DNA from: Flavobacteriales bacterium UBA5081
GTDB lineage: Bacteria; Bacteroidota; Bacteroidia; Flavobacteriales_E; Vicingaceae
Direction: 5' to 3'
Assembly: GCA_002415785.1 (NCBI GenBank)
Contig: DIAJ01000015.1
Location: 97,623-129,799, forward strand
Length of the DNA: 32,177 nucleotides
Shown here piece after piece: positions 1 to 8,150 of the stretch (position 1 is its first letter; each line of letters begins with the position of its first letter). A program made the position numbers and the translations under genes. The notes beneath the pieces are model-generated. The model searched no databases. It was given only the letters and a program-made list of their open reading frames with translations, and was not told where the DNA came from.

Positions 1-11
1 ATTGTGAAATT

Positions 12-220
12 ATGGAATACAAAATATACGCCATATCAAGTGTTGGAAGGAACTATATATATGTAGGTTTTGTAAAGTTTACTTGACTAGGAGATCTATA
101 TAGGCTATCGAGAATTAAAGCTTATAATGCTGAAAATAGTCTTTTGTAGATGGTAGACGGATGAGGAGTAGAAAGTGTTATAAATGGCTGCTAAATGGAA
201 AATTGTAAATTCAAACTAAA
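12..220 (+). pseudogene. Decayed GIY-YIG endonuclease-like gene remnant
   Basis: From the ATG at 12 the reading frame gives MEYKIYAISSVGRNYIYVGF before a stop at 84-86. This matches the typical N-terminus of the small (about 80-95 aa) Bacteroidota GIY-YIG proteins, in which 'YAIS..RNYIYVG' holds the two signature tyrosine/glycine motifs. Beyond the stop, other frames carry pieces that resemble the rest of the family: 'YRELKLI' around 110-130 (compare YRPFKLIY), and around 170-205 a stretch that could derive from the usual 'REKYLKSG.GK' motif. Several stops and frame changes make it non-functional. The N-terminal match is seen directly; the later pieces are inferred. It is the only coding trace in the first 300 bases. 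Confidence 0.5.
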
Positions 221-363
221 TGCATTGCTTGAGTATGTCAATTTTTCCAATTTCATTTATAAATTTCGCAGTGGCATAAAATACTTTTCAATCTTATTTG
301 CTCTTTTTTCTTTTTTTATTCACCTATAAAAGCTTTCCAATTTATAGTTTAGAGGGGGTATTG

Positions 364-483
364 ATGAGTAGATTGTTTAAAATGATTGCAATTTTTTATT
401 ATGTTGTTGTTTTTGGAGTGTTTATGTGTCTTCAAGTTTGTTTAATACATTATTTTGTAGAATTCAATTTAAGTGATTGTTAG
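364..483 (+). CDS. Doubtful small hydrophobic membrane ORF (39 aa)
   Basis: A short frame beginning at ATG 364 (an upstream TTG at 298 would add 22 residues) encodes one hydrophobic segment, roughly IAIFYYVVVFGVFMCLQVCL, with a basic N-terminal patch (MSRLFK). It could be a single-pass membrane peptide. A purine-rich stretch, gaggggg, lies just upstream of the ATG. I recognise no family, and AT-rich DNA easily yields such frames. It is separate from the downstream secretion operon by more than 200 nt. Treat it as tentative. Confidence 0.22.
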   Translation: MSRLFKMIAIFYYVVVFGVFMCLQVCLIHYFVEFNLSDC

Positions 484-699
484 TTAGATTGCAATTAGAC
501 TTTGTTGAAATAGAAGATTATTGCATTAGTTGTATTTTCCACAAAATTTATATGCGGTATACAGTCAAATTACTTGATGACTTTTATTGCTCTAATAATT
601 TTTAACATTTCTTGGAAGTGTATTTTTCTGTTAAAAAATTTTAATATAAGAAAAAAAATGTCAACATTAGCATCTTAGTTTTAGATTAATTTATTTGTG
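484..699 (+). promoter_or_regulatory. Leader/intergenic region upstream of the secretion operon
   Basis: No ORF of note lies here. It contains an inverted pair, AATTTTTAAC (597-606) and GTTAAAAAATT (630-640), separated by 23 nt, shortly before the pseudopilin start. The same GTTAAAAA(A)T core, in both orientations, recurs upstream of the RHS operon (8933-8959 and 9006-9014). The region should hold the promoter of the nine-gene operon, but no clean Bacteroidota TTG-N19-TAnnTTTG promoter could be picked out by eye. The best partial match is AGACTTTG at 497-504, with a TTG at 477-479. Confidence 0.3.
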
Positions 700-1092
700 A
701 TGAAGGTAAAAGCATTTACACTAACGGAGTTACTCGTTGTTTTAATAATTGTAGGTATACTAGTTTTATTGGCTCTGCCTAAGCTAATGCCTCTAATTTC
801 AAAGGCTAAAAGCACAGAGGCTCAATTACAACTCAATCATCTTTATACTTTAGAGAAGAGTTACTTTTATATGAACTCAAAGTATTCTAATGATTTTGAT
901 GAAATTGGGTTTGAGCATGCAGATTTAGTTACGAATGGGGGAAGCGCGAATTATGAGATAAAAGTAGTTGAAGCAACTAATAGTTCTTTTAAAGCAACAG
1001 CAACGGCAATAACAGATTTTGATGGTGATGGAGTATATAATGTATGGGAAATTGATCAAGATAAAGCCCTTAAAGAGGTTGTAAAAGATTGA
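700..1092 (+). CDS. gspG: GspG-like major pseudopilin / type IV pilin-like prepilin
   Basis: This predicted structural pseudopilin is the subunit that would polymerise under the inner-membrane platform to form a short periplasmic fibre. From ATG 700 (a GTG at 697 is also in frame) it reads MKVKA|FTLTELLVVLIIVGIL, a class III signal: short basic leader, Phe at +1, Glu at +5, then a hydrophobic helix. The residue before the cut is Ala rather than the usual Gly, and the leader is only 5 residues. The C-terminal part has DFDGDGVYNVWEIDQD (residues about 107-122), an acidic DxDGDG loop resembling the calcium site of GspG-type pseudopilins. The roughly 130-aa length fits GspG. It is first in the operon, and its TGA overlaps the TTG start of the prepilin peptidase. 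It is the only pilin-like gene in the window. Confidence 0.85.
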   Translation: MKVKAFTLTELLVVLIIVGILVLLALPKLMPLISKAKSTEAQLQLNHLYTLEKSYFYMNSKYSNDFDEIGFEHADLVTNGGSANYEIKVVEATNSSFKATATAITDFDGDGVYNVWEIDQDKALKEVVKD

Positions 1093-1604
1093 TTTTGTAT
1101 TTTTCAATAAACGCCCTACTGCTAATTACCTTAGCTTTTTTGGCATTTCAAGATATTAAGTATCGAGCGATCTCGTGGTGGTTAATACCAGTAATTTTAC
1201 TTTTATTGGGATTTAGATTGTTGGAACAGAACGTTTTTATAGAGGACATTGTATTTAATATGTCGATTAATCTATTGCTAATCATGATTCAGTTATTATT
1301 AGTGACCATCTACTTTTCTTTAAAAGAAAGAAGATTTGTCAATATTATTGATAAGTATTTAGGCTTGGGAGATATACTTTTTTTTCTCTCCTGCTCTGTT
1401 GCCTTTAAGTATGATATGTACATTATGTTTTTACTATTTAGTTTCCTAACTGCAATTGTTGTTGCCTTTTTTTATATGAAACTTTTCAAGAAAAAAACAA
1501 TATTAATCCCTTTAGCGGGAATCATGTCAATTAATCTTATTTTGCTTATTTCGATTGACTTTTTATTTTCTATAAATCTATTTCTTAACCAAACAACTTT
1601 ATGA
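1089..1604 (+). CDS. Minimal prepilin peptidase (A24 family, GspO/PilD-like)
   Basis: An integral-membrane aspartic protease expected to remove the short leader of the upstream prepilin. It is 171 aa and almost entirely hydrophobic, with about six membrane segments. Both catalytic aspartates of the A24 family are visible: D22 in 'FQDIKYRAI', and D95 in the GxGD motif 'LGLGDILFF'. It lacks the N-terminal cysteine-containing methyltransferase segment of classical GspO/PilD and is thus the short peptidase-only form. The start appears to be the TTG at 1089, which overlaps the previous stop (TTGA); a TTG at 1095 is an alternative. Its stop overlaps the ATG of the ATPase gene (ATGA), which suggests translational coupling. 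Confidence 0.85.
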   Translation: MILYFSINALLLITLAFLAFQDIKYRAISWWLIPVILLLLGFRLLEQNVFIEDIVFNMSINLLLIMIQLLLVTIYFSLKERRFVNIIDKYLGLGDILFFLSCSVAFKYDMYIMFLLFSFLTAIVVAFFYMKLFKKKTILIPLAGIMSINLILLISIDFLFSINLFLNQTTL

Positions 1605-3058
1605 CGAAGGAGACAGGTAATAGGGAATATATTGAAATTGCAGTTCAAGATATACAGCTATTAACAGCAGATCAGGCTTGGCATTATAATGTTATCCCAA
1701 AAGAGGTGAGAGCCGATACGATAATTTTTTATGGAGAAGAAAATACTTCTACTGATCAGCTGGTTGATGAGTTAGAAATGATTTTTGGCAAAGAAGTTAA
1801 TATTAGTCCATTGCCAAAACAAATATTGTATGACTCACTAAGTCGGTACTATAGAAGGAGCAATAAAGATTCAGAATTAACTGACAAGCAACAAACTTCA
1901 TTCATTGAAAAGAGCGATGACTTTGTTCTCAGGTTGATTGAAGAAGCAAATGAAATAGGAAGTAGTGATATTCACATTGAAAAATATGAGAGCAAGTGCA
2001 GAGTTAGGTATCGAGTGGATGGTAAATTGGTTGAGAAATATATAGTTTCGAATGAGGAGTACCCATCGATTGTTAATAAGTTAAAAATAATGGGCAATAT
2101 GGATATTGCCGAAAAGCGACTACCACAAGATGGACGGATTTCGTTTGAAAGCAATGAAACAAAATTTGATATAAGGGTTTCAGTTTTGCCTACATTGTTT
2201 GGCGAAAAGGTTGTTATGAGGCTTTTAAGTAAAGATGCTACAGATATTGATATTTTAAACTTGGGCTTTAGTCAGAACCAATTAGCTTCTTATCTTGAAG
2301 GGGTGAAACGGACAAGTGGGATAGTTTTGATTAGTGGACCAACCGGTTCGGGTAAAACGACTACTTTGTATGCCACTTTAAAAGAGCTTAACAACGAAAA
2401 AACAAATATTATTACGATTGAAGATCCCATTGAATATACGCTTCCCGGAATTAATCAAGTACAATTAAAGGAAAGTATAGGCTTGACCTTTGCAGGTGCT
2501 TTGAGGTCATTTTTGCGCCAGGATCCTGACATTATTATGTTAGGAGAAATCAGGGATGTTGAAACTGCAAAAATGGCTATCCGAGCGGCTTTGACCGGAC
2601 ATTTGGTTCTTTCAACAATTCATACCAACTCAGCATGGGGCACTGTTTCAAGATTAATTGATATGGGTGTTCCTTCTTATTTGATATCCGGGACACTTAA
2701 TATAACTGCAGCACAGAGACTTGTTAGACTTCTCTGCGATAACTGTAAGCAAAAAGTCGACATTGAAATTGAACAACTCCCACAATCTTTTAAAATGCCC
2801 TATGAAGTTCATTCAGTTTATGAGCCAGTTGGTTGTGAGGCCTGTTTTTATACAGGTTATGCCGGGAGAAAGGCATTGTATGAAATTATACCGGTTGATG
2901 AAGAGTTTTCAGAACTTATTAAAGCTGAAAGTTTTAATGTGAATGCAAAAATTAAAGAGAAAAAAATTGAACGACTAATGGATAATGCATTTGATTTACT
3001 TGCTAATGGAAGTACTTCTATTGAAGAGGTGTATTATCTATTGATGTCAACAAACTAG
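1601..3058 (+). CDS. gspE: Type II secretion / type IV pilus assembly ATPase GspE (PilB-like)
   Basis: The cytoplasmic hexameric ATPase that powers pseudopilus assembly. All hallmark motifs of the GspE/PilB family are present in 485 aa. There is an N-terminal GspE_N-type region (about 1-95), a 'SSDIHIE' linker with the RYRVDG segment (121-141), Walker A GPTGSGKT (246-253), Asp box TIEDPIEY (272-279), Walker B DPDIIMLGE (308-316) and His box TGHLVLSTIHTN (332-343). The zinc-type tetracysteine motif is C379/C382 and C412/C415. The tetracysteine motif favours an assembly ATPase over a PilT-type retraction ATPase. It overlaps the upstream peptidase by 4 nt, and the secretin follows after 3 nt. 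Nothing in the catalytic core looks degraded. Confidence 0.95.
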   Translation: MTKETGNREYIEIAVQDIQLLTADQAWHYNVIPKEVRADTIIFYGEENTSTDQLVDELEMIFGKEVNISPLPKQILYDSLSRYYRRSNKDSELTDKQQTSFIEKSDDFVLRLIEEANEIGSSDIHIEKYESKCRVRYRVDGKLVEKYIVSNEEYPSIVNKLKIMGNMDIAEKRLPQDGRISFESNETKFDIRVSVLPTLFGEKVVMRLLSKDATDIDILNLGFSQNQLASYLEGVKRTSGIVLISGPTGSGKTTTLYATLKELNNEKTNIITIEDPIEYTLPGINQVQLKESIGLTFAGALRSFLRQDPDIIMLGEIRDVETAKMAIRAALTGHLVLSTIHTNSAWGTVSRLIDMGVPSYLISGTLNITAAQRLVRLLCDNCKQKVDIEIEQLPQSFKMPYEVHSVYEPVGCEACFYTGYAGRKALYEIIPVDEEFSELIKAESFNVNAKIKEKKIERLMDNAFDLLANGSTSIEEVYYLLMSTN

Positions 3059-3061
3059 CAG

Positions 3062-4975
3062 ATGAAATTAAAGAACTTATATATTCTACTTGGGGTAGTT
3101 TTTCTAATCTCAATTGACACTTTAGCACAAGACCGCTTTACACAAATGCAAAATCAATTACAATTGATAGCAATTGATAATCCCGGGTTAGAGAATACGG
3201 TGGATTTGTCGGTTAATGGAGTCAGCTTACAAGAGTTTATTCGCGGTATTGCAAATGCAAATGATCTAAATATTAGTGTGGATGATGGATTAAATAATAT
3301 TCAGATTATAAATAACTTTTCAAATGTAACTGTTTCCGATGTATTGATCTTTCTTGCTAAACGCTATCAATTAGAGATGGAATTTGTTGGGAATATTATT
3401 TCAATTTCTAAATACAACCCACCGCCGGAACCTTTGCCTCCACCGCAGCCGAAAGTAATTAATGTTAACTATGATGAAAGAGGAGATTTACTAACGCTTG
3501 ATTTAAGTAATGACAATTTAGTTGACGTAATTAGAAAAGTAACTTCGGTTTCAGATAAAAATATTGTTCTTTCACCTAATGTTGAGAATAAAAAGGTATC
3601 TGTATTCATTCAAAGGATGCCTTTTAACGCTGCCTTGCAAAAGTTTGCATACTCCAACGGCATGAGTTTAACTGAAACGGATGACGGTTTTTTTGTTTTG
3701 TCAGAATTAGGAGATGAAAAGGTACTTACTTCGAATGAAAATGAAGGCACCAAAACAAGTAAAGAAAAATATAAAAGGAAAAACATTGAAGGACTTTTTT
3801 TAGAGGTTAGTAATGAAAATGAAATATCTATTTCAGCAGAAAATGTTTCAATCGATGAGGTTGTTAAAGCAGTAGCTTATGAGTTAGATATAGATTATTA
3901 TCTTTTTAGCAAAATTGAAGGAACTAAGACATTAAATCTCAAAGCTGTTTCATTGGAAGAATTACTCAATAATTTGTTTGAAGCTACTGCTTTTACTTAT
4001 AAAAAGAATTATGGAGTATACTTAATAGGAGAGCGTAAATCGGAGGGCTTAAGGACAACTACAGTTTATCAGATGCAGCATCGATCAATTGAGAATATAA
4101 TGGAGGTTATTCCTAATGATTTAAAGCAAGAGCTTGAATTAAAGAAGTTTGCTGATCTGAATAGTTTGGTAATTAGCGGATCCAGACCAATGGCTGAAGA
4201 ACTGATTCAGTTTTTAAAGCAAATAGATCAAGTAGTGCCTGTCATTGCCATTGATGTAATTATAGTAGACTATCGAAAAAACAGAAGTCTTTCTGCAGGA
4301 ATAACTGCTGGTTTAGGTGAACCTACAGAGCGAACTGAAGGTAGCTTTGTCCCGGAAACGGATGTAAACTTTAGTGCAAAGTCAGTGAATGATATCATTG
4401 AAAATATTAATCAAAGTTCAATTGTAAACTTAGGTAAAGTAACACCCAATTTTTACTTTAGTATAAAAGCACTTGAACAAGATGGAGTATTGAAAGTGCG
4501 ATCAACACCAAAACTGGCAACTTTGAATGGACATGAAGCTAATCTGAGTGTTGGGAATACAGAGTATTATGTAGAAGAGTCTAATAATGTGATTGGAGCA
4601 CAGAATCCGCAAAATATTATTACAAGAACTTACCGTCCGGTAGAAGCTGACTTAGCCATTACCATAAAACCCCTTGTGAGTGGGAATGATCAGATTACAT
4701 TGGAGATTACAGTTGAACAATCAGACTTTACAGAGCGTATATCCAATGAGGCTCCCCCCGGAAAGGTGTCTAGATCATTTAGCTCAATGTTAAGGGTGAA
4801 AAACAATGAAATGGTACTCTTAGGAGGGCTGGAAGAGAAAAGTGTGAATAACTCAGGTGCCGGCTTGCCCTTTTTAGCCAGAATACCCATTATTCGATGG
4901 TTTTTTGGCCAACGAACGCGTTCTAAGAATAAATCTCAGCTTAATATATTCATTAAACCAACGGTCATTTATTAA
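3062..4975 (+). CDS. gspD: Outer-membrane secretin GspD-like
   Basis: The outer-membrane channel subunit of a T2SS/T4P-like system, 637 aa. It has a Sec signal peptide ending near 'IDTLAQ|D' (residue 22-23). Then come three N-domain-like repeats of the STN/secretin-N type (about 45-115, 135-213 and 245-313) and a NolW-like segment (about 330-380). The C-terminal secretin domain (about 381-637) has the recognisable pieces RSTPKLATLNG (480-490), NNEMVLLGGL (581-590) and LPFLARIPIIRWFFG (602-616). A proline-rich linker (PPPEPLPPPQPK, about 120-131) separates the first two N domains, which is unusual. The protein ends directly after the secretin domain, so no pilotin-binding S-domain extension is visible. 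The stop TAA overlaps the next ATG by 1 nt. Confidence 0.93.
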   Translation: MKLKNLYILLGVVFLISIDTLAQDRFTQMQNQLQLIAIDNPGLENTVDLSVNGVSLQEFIRGIANANDLNISVDDGLNNIQIINNFSNVTVSDVLIFLAKRYQLEMEFVGNIISISKYNPPPEPLPPPQPKVINVNYDERGDLLTLDLSNDNLVDVIRKVTSVSDKNIVLSPNVENKKVSVFIQRMPFNAALQKFAYSNGMSLTETDDGFFVLSELGDEKVLTSNENEGTKTSKEKYKRKNIEGLFLEVSNENEISISAENVSIDEVVKAVAYELDIDYYLFSKIEGTKTLNLKAVSLEELLNNLFEATAFTYKKNYGVYLIGERKSEGLRTTTVYQMQHRSIENIMEVIPNDLKQELELKKFADLNSLVISGSRPMAEELIQFLKQIDQVVPVIAIDVIIVDYRKNRSLSAGITAGLGEPTERTEGSFVPETDVNFSAKSVNDIIENINQSSIVNLGKVTPNFYFSIKALEQDGVLKVRSTPKLATLNGHEANLSVGNTEYYVEESNNVIGAQNPQNIITRTYRPVEADLAITIKPLVSGNDQITLEITVEQSDFTERISNEAPPGKVSRSFSSMLRVKNNEMVLLGGLEEKSVNNSGAGLPFLARIPIIRWFFGQRTRSKNKSQLNIFIKPTVIY

Positions 4976-6201
4976 TGGTGGTGCAAGATTTTATAAAAAA
5001 GATTGTTAGAGGCCGCACTTCTTATGGGGTTGAAGTTAATTTAAAGAAGGGCGGTGATGCAATTTTTAACATCGTAAAAATTGGTCTTGTAAAAGGGAAA
5101 TTAGAGGTTTTTGAAGAAGAAATAGTGGAGTCGTGTGAAGCATTCTTTGAAAGAAATTGGACAAAGAACGTGCCTTTTAATGTGGTTTATACCGGAAAAG
5201 GAGTCTTGCAGAAAAAACAATCAAGTATTCAAGGAAAAAGTGATAAAAGAATTTTACAGGAGGTATTGCCAAATGCACGCTTGGATGACTTTTTTATGAC
5301 GGTTGAAAGAATTGATGAAGAGTCTGCTTGGGTGAGTTTGTTGAGGAAAGAAACGATTAGTGAGCTACAGGAGCAATTTTATGCTGCAAAACTACATGTA
5401 TTGTCGCAAAGAATAGGTTATACTGTTTTAAATAACTTGACTGATTTAATTGATTCCTCTTCCATTCAAACGACTTCGTATGAAGTGGTCTTTTCAAAAG
5501 GATTTGTTTCGGACTTTAATCTTAAAACAACTGATGAAGAAAAAAGTGTGATGATTGGAGGTGAGCGAATTAAGGGAAATTTTTTATTGGCATTTTCTTC
5601 GGCTTTAAGTCATTTTGATTTTGTATCCGATAAAGAGGACTATATTCAAAATTCATTAATCACAAATGACCGCTCAGAGTTTTACAATCACCGACTTTTT
5701 AAATTAGCTGCTTGGAGTGTAATGATACTCCTTCTCTTTACCCTGCTTATCAATTTTATTGTATTTAATCAATACGATCAAAAAGTTGCTCGATTATCGT
5801 CCGAATTTCAAGCGAATGAGGAGCTCATTAGTCGGTTGGAAAATCTACGCTCAGACTATGAAAGAATATCAGTGTTTTATAGAGAAACTGGGATGTCGGA
5901 ATCATCAAAAATCTCATTTTACGCTGATCAATTGGCTTCTGAGCTTCCCAAGAGGATTTATTGGGATCAGCTCTCAATCAATCCCCCAAAAGGAGAGATA
6001 AAAAAAAGTGAAGATGTTGCATTTGACATCGGCTATATATATGTCGAAGGAGTAAGTTATACTACTCAGGTTTTGGAGGAGTGGCTCCCCCTAATTGAGA
6101 AAATGAATTGGGTTGATTTTGCTGAGGTAGTGAATTATCAAAAAAAGGATGACACCGGAAAGGGAGAATTTGTTTTAAGGATCAAGACGAATGAGTTATA
6201 A
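4975..6201 (+). CDS. GspL / PilM-PilN-like inner-membrane assembly protein
   Basis: A bitopic 408-aa protein. A cytoplasmic N-terminal region of about 240 residues is followed by one membrane span (LFKLAAWSVMILLLFTLLIN, about 241-264), a coiled-coil-like segment (about 265-300) and a C-terminal ferredoxin-like periplasmic part (about 310-405). This layout is that of GspL, or of a PilM-PilN fusion, which links the ATPase GspE to the periplasmic GspM. The sequence itself is divergent: no ATP-binding motif of the actin-like fold is evident, so the assignment rests on topology and on its place between secretin and GspM-like genes. It overlaps its downstream neighbour by 11 nt. Confidence 0.65.
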   Translation: MVVQDFIKKIVRGRTSYGVEVNLKKGGDAIFNIVKIGLVKGKLEVFEEEIVESCEAFFERNWTKNVPFNVVYTGKGVLQKKQSSIQGKSDKRILQEVLPNARLDDFFMTVERIDEESAWVSLLRKETISELQEQFYAAKLHVLSQRIGYTVLNNLTDLIDSSSIQTTSYEVVFSKGFVSDFNLKTTDEEKSVMIGGERIKGNFLLAFSSALSHFDFVSDKEDYIQNSLITNDRSEFYNHRLFKLAAWSVMILLLFTLLINFIVFNQYDQKVARLSSEFQANEELISRLENLRSDYERISVFYRETGMSESSKISFYADQLASELPKRIYWDQLSINPPKGEIKKSEDVAFDIGYIYVEGVSYTTQVLEEWLPLIEKMNWVDFAEVVNYQKKDDTGKGEFVLRIKTNEL

Positions 6202-6718
6202 AAAAAAGAATTATTTATTATTGCTTGGTAGTTTGTTCTTGTTTTGGATATCATGGGAGTTGGCTATTGCGGAAACGGTTAGCTTGGTGGAAAAAAGTAA
6301 GAATCTGGAGAGCCAGCTGAGTAAAGTCAGTAATGCACCTGAAGAAATAGCAATGCTTGAAAACAGATTGAAAATGATTCATGGGGAGAGTCAAAAGTAT
6401 CAATTAGGGAAAAATGAAATGAGAAATCGCTTATTATCAAAGGTAGTAGACTTAAGTAATGAGCATAAACTTTCACTGAAGCACTTTCCCGATCAATTTG
6501 TTCAAAACGAGCAAGAGGTGCAATTGGCCACATCAAAAATTATGATAGAAGGGGAGTTTAAGAATATGCTCAAATTAATATATGCATATGAAAATTCAGA
6601 AGAAATGCCCGGCAAGGTATCTTCTGCTGTATTTCAAGTACAAAAAGAGAGATGGAAAAATAAGAGAAGCCTTCAGTTGATCTTATTTGTTCAGTCAATT
6701 AATTCATTAGAACCATGA
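6191..6718 (+). CDS. GspM / PilO-like periplasmic assembly protein
   Basis: A 175-aa protein with a basic N-terminus (MSYKKKN), one membrane anchor (LLLLGSLFLFWISWELAIA, about 9-27), a coiled-coil-like stretch (about 28-85) and a small C-terminal alpha/beta domain. This is the architecture of PilO and GspM, the partner of PilN/GspL. Its position immediately after the GspL-like gene, with an 11-nt overlap, supports this. Sequence identity to the family cannot be judged by eye, so the call is by layout and order. The stop overlaps the ATG of the next gene (ATGA). Confidence 0.6.
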   Translation: MSYKKKNYLLLLGSLFLFWISWELAIAETVSLVEKSKNLESQLSKVSNAPEEIAMLENRLKMIHGESQKYQLGKNEMRNRLLSKVVDLSNEHKLSLKHFPDQFVQNEQEVQLATSKIMIEGEFKNMLKLIYAYENSEEMPGKVSSAVFQVQKERWKNKRSLQLILFVQSINSLEP

Positions 6719-7656
6719 AGATAAATTTACTTTTATTTACGACGATTCTTAGCACAGTTTCCCTTGCAATTCTTTCGTGTAAGGATGTAATTGAAGAGGA
6801 TATTAATGAGGAAAAGATAATAATTAACTCACCTAAAAATGGATTTGTTACTACAAACTCTACGATCACATTTTGGTGGGAAGATTTAGAAGGAGCAGAT
6901 GAATATCAACTTCAAATTGTAAGAGGCACATTCGGGAATCTGCAACAATTTATAATGGACTCTACAGTGCAAACAAATATTATTGACTTTAATTTTAATC
7001 CGGGGACGTATGAGTGGAGAATAAGGGCGAGAAATAGCATCAGTTATACCGAATTTCAGTTACATAGTTTCACAGTTGATAGCTCTAGGGATATTAGTCA
7101 ATCAACGGTTCAGTTGGCTGAACCGCTTGATCTTTTGACCAATAAAAATCAGCTTTCATTCAGCTGGAGTAATTTGTATAATGCTACCGCCTACATATTT
7201 GAATTGAGGCAAGCAGACTGGAGCGGAAGTAAGTTGTTGACTGATACGATTTACGGAACAACTGTTTCTTTGTCTCAGCTTTCACATGGAACATATGCTT
7301 GGGGAGTGAAAGCCTTTAATGAAGAAAGTGAGACCGCTTTCTCGATTTCTAATTTTGAAGTTGATACGATCATACCCGGCCAAGCAAGCTTAGTTTCACC
7401 GGCAGATAATGCAATGCTCAATGACCCGAATGTAACTTTAAGTTGGCAAAGCGGGAATGACGATAACTTTTATAGCGATACTTTATATTTATTTACCGAC
7501 GTCTCCTTAGACTCCCTTTATTTTAAAGCTGAATATTTTGATCAGGTGTATACTGACTCCTTGCCAGATGGAACTTATTATTGGAGGGTAGTTTCCGTTG
7601 ATGGAGCAGGAAATGTAGGGAATTATAGCAATTCAAGAAGTTTTATCGTGCAATGA
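6715..7656 (+). CDS. Lipoprotein with three fibronectin-III-like repeats
   Basis: A predicted exported lipoprotein: hydrophobic signal with lipobox-like 'LAILSC' and the acceptor Cys near residue 22, followed by an acidic stretch (KDVIEEDINEE). Three repeats of about 90 residues follow. Each opens with a 'SP..G/N...' segment, has a 'tfWWEDLEGADEYQLQI'-type strand pair, and closes with 'YEWRIRARN', 'YAWGVKAFN' or 'YYWRVVSVD'. This is the pattern of FN3/SusE-like beta sandwiches in Bacteroidota. It sits within the secretion operon (ATGA overlaps on both sides), so it may be an outer-membrane-linked accessory of the secretin, perhaps taking a pilotin or surface-receptor role. No such role is proved by the sequence. 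Confidence 0.7.
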   Translation: MKINLLLFTTILSTVSLAILSCKDVIEEDINEEKIIINSPKNGFVTTNSTITFWWEDLEGADEYQLQIVRGTFGNLQQFIMDSTVQTNIIDFNFNPGTYEWRIRARNSISYTEFQLHSFTVDSSRDISQSTVQLAEPLDLLTNKNQLSFSWSNLYNATAYIFELRQADWSGSKLLTDTIYGTTVSLSQLSHGTYAWGVKAFNEESETAFSISNFEVDTIIPGQASLVSPADNAMLNDPNVTLSWQSGNDDNFYSDTLYLFTDVSLDSLYFKAEYFDQVYTDSLPDGTYYWRVVSVDGAGNVGNYSNSRSFIVQ

Positions 7657-8150
7657 AAAAGCAAAATAAGACAACCGTATATGTTTTATTAGTTGTAATG
7701 ACTGGTATTTGGGGGGGTATTTTTTATAAATTCTTTTCAACTGTTGAGGATCCCAAAGATAACCGCCCAATTGTGACTATAAGTAAAGAAGATGCAAACT
7801 TAGCTCCCGAAAGGGATACGTTTACTTTGCGATTAGATTTTGAGGATCCTTTTAATATTACAAAAAGCAATTATTCGAAAAGTACCGTATCCAGTCCAAG
7901 CATTGTTAGAACAAGCGTAAAAAGAAATATTAAAAAAGTAAAACAAACCAAAGCGTCGAATTGGCCGGAATTAAAGTACGGAGGTCGTGTAAAAAGTAGT
8001 AATGAGAAAGAGATTGGACTCTTAATGATTAACAATAAAGAGTATATCGTAAATAAAGGGGGCATTTTTGAAAGTTTGAGCGTTATGGGTCTTAATGAAG
8101 ATGAGATTCGATTAAAATATTTGAATGAAACGAGAGTAATTAAGAAATGA
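7653..8150 (+). CDS. GspC / PilP-like inner-membrane connector
   Basis: A 165-aa bitopic protein: a basic N-terminus, one membrane span (TVYVLLVVMTGIWGGIFY, about 8-25), a low-complexity Ser/Thr/Lys linker, and a small C-terminal beta domain from 'WPELKYGGRV' (about 104) to the end. In that domain the pattern 'GLLMINNKEYIVNKGG...V..LNEDEIRLKYLNETRVI' follows the homology-region fold of GspC and PilP. These proteins bridge the inner-membrane complex to the secretin N domains. Gene order and ATGA overlaps on both sides support this. Similarity is by pattern only. There is no PDZ or coiled-coil domain, so it is shorter than most GspC proteins. Confidence 0.6.
   Translation: MKKQNKTTVYVLLVVMTGIWGGIFYKFFSTVEDPKDNRPIVTISKEDANLAPERDTFTLRLDFEDPFNITKSNYSKSTVSSPSIVRTSVKRNIKKVKQTKASNWPELKYGGRVKSSNEKEIGLLMINNKEYIVNKGGIFESLSVMGLNEDEIRLKYLNETRVIKK

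Noticed and set aside
2721..2942. 73-aa + strand frame inside the ATPase gene
   Set aside because: Overlaps the zinc-motif coding region of GspE in another frame; clearly a shadow.
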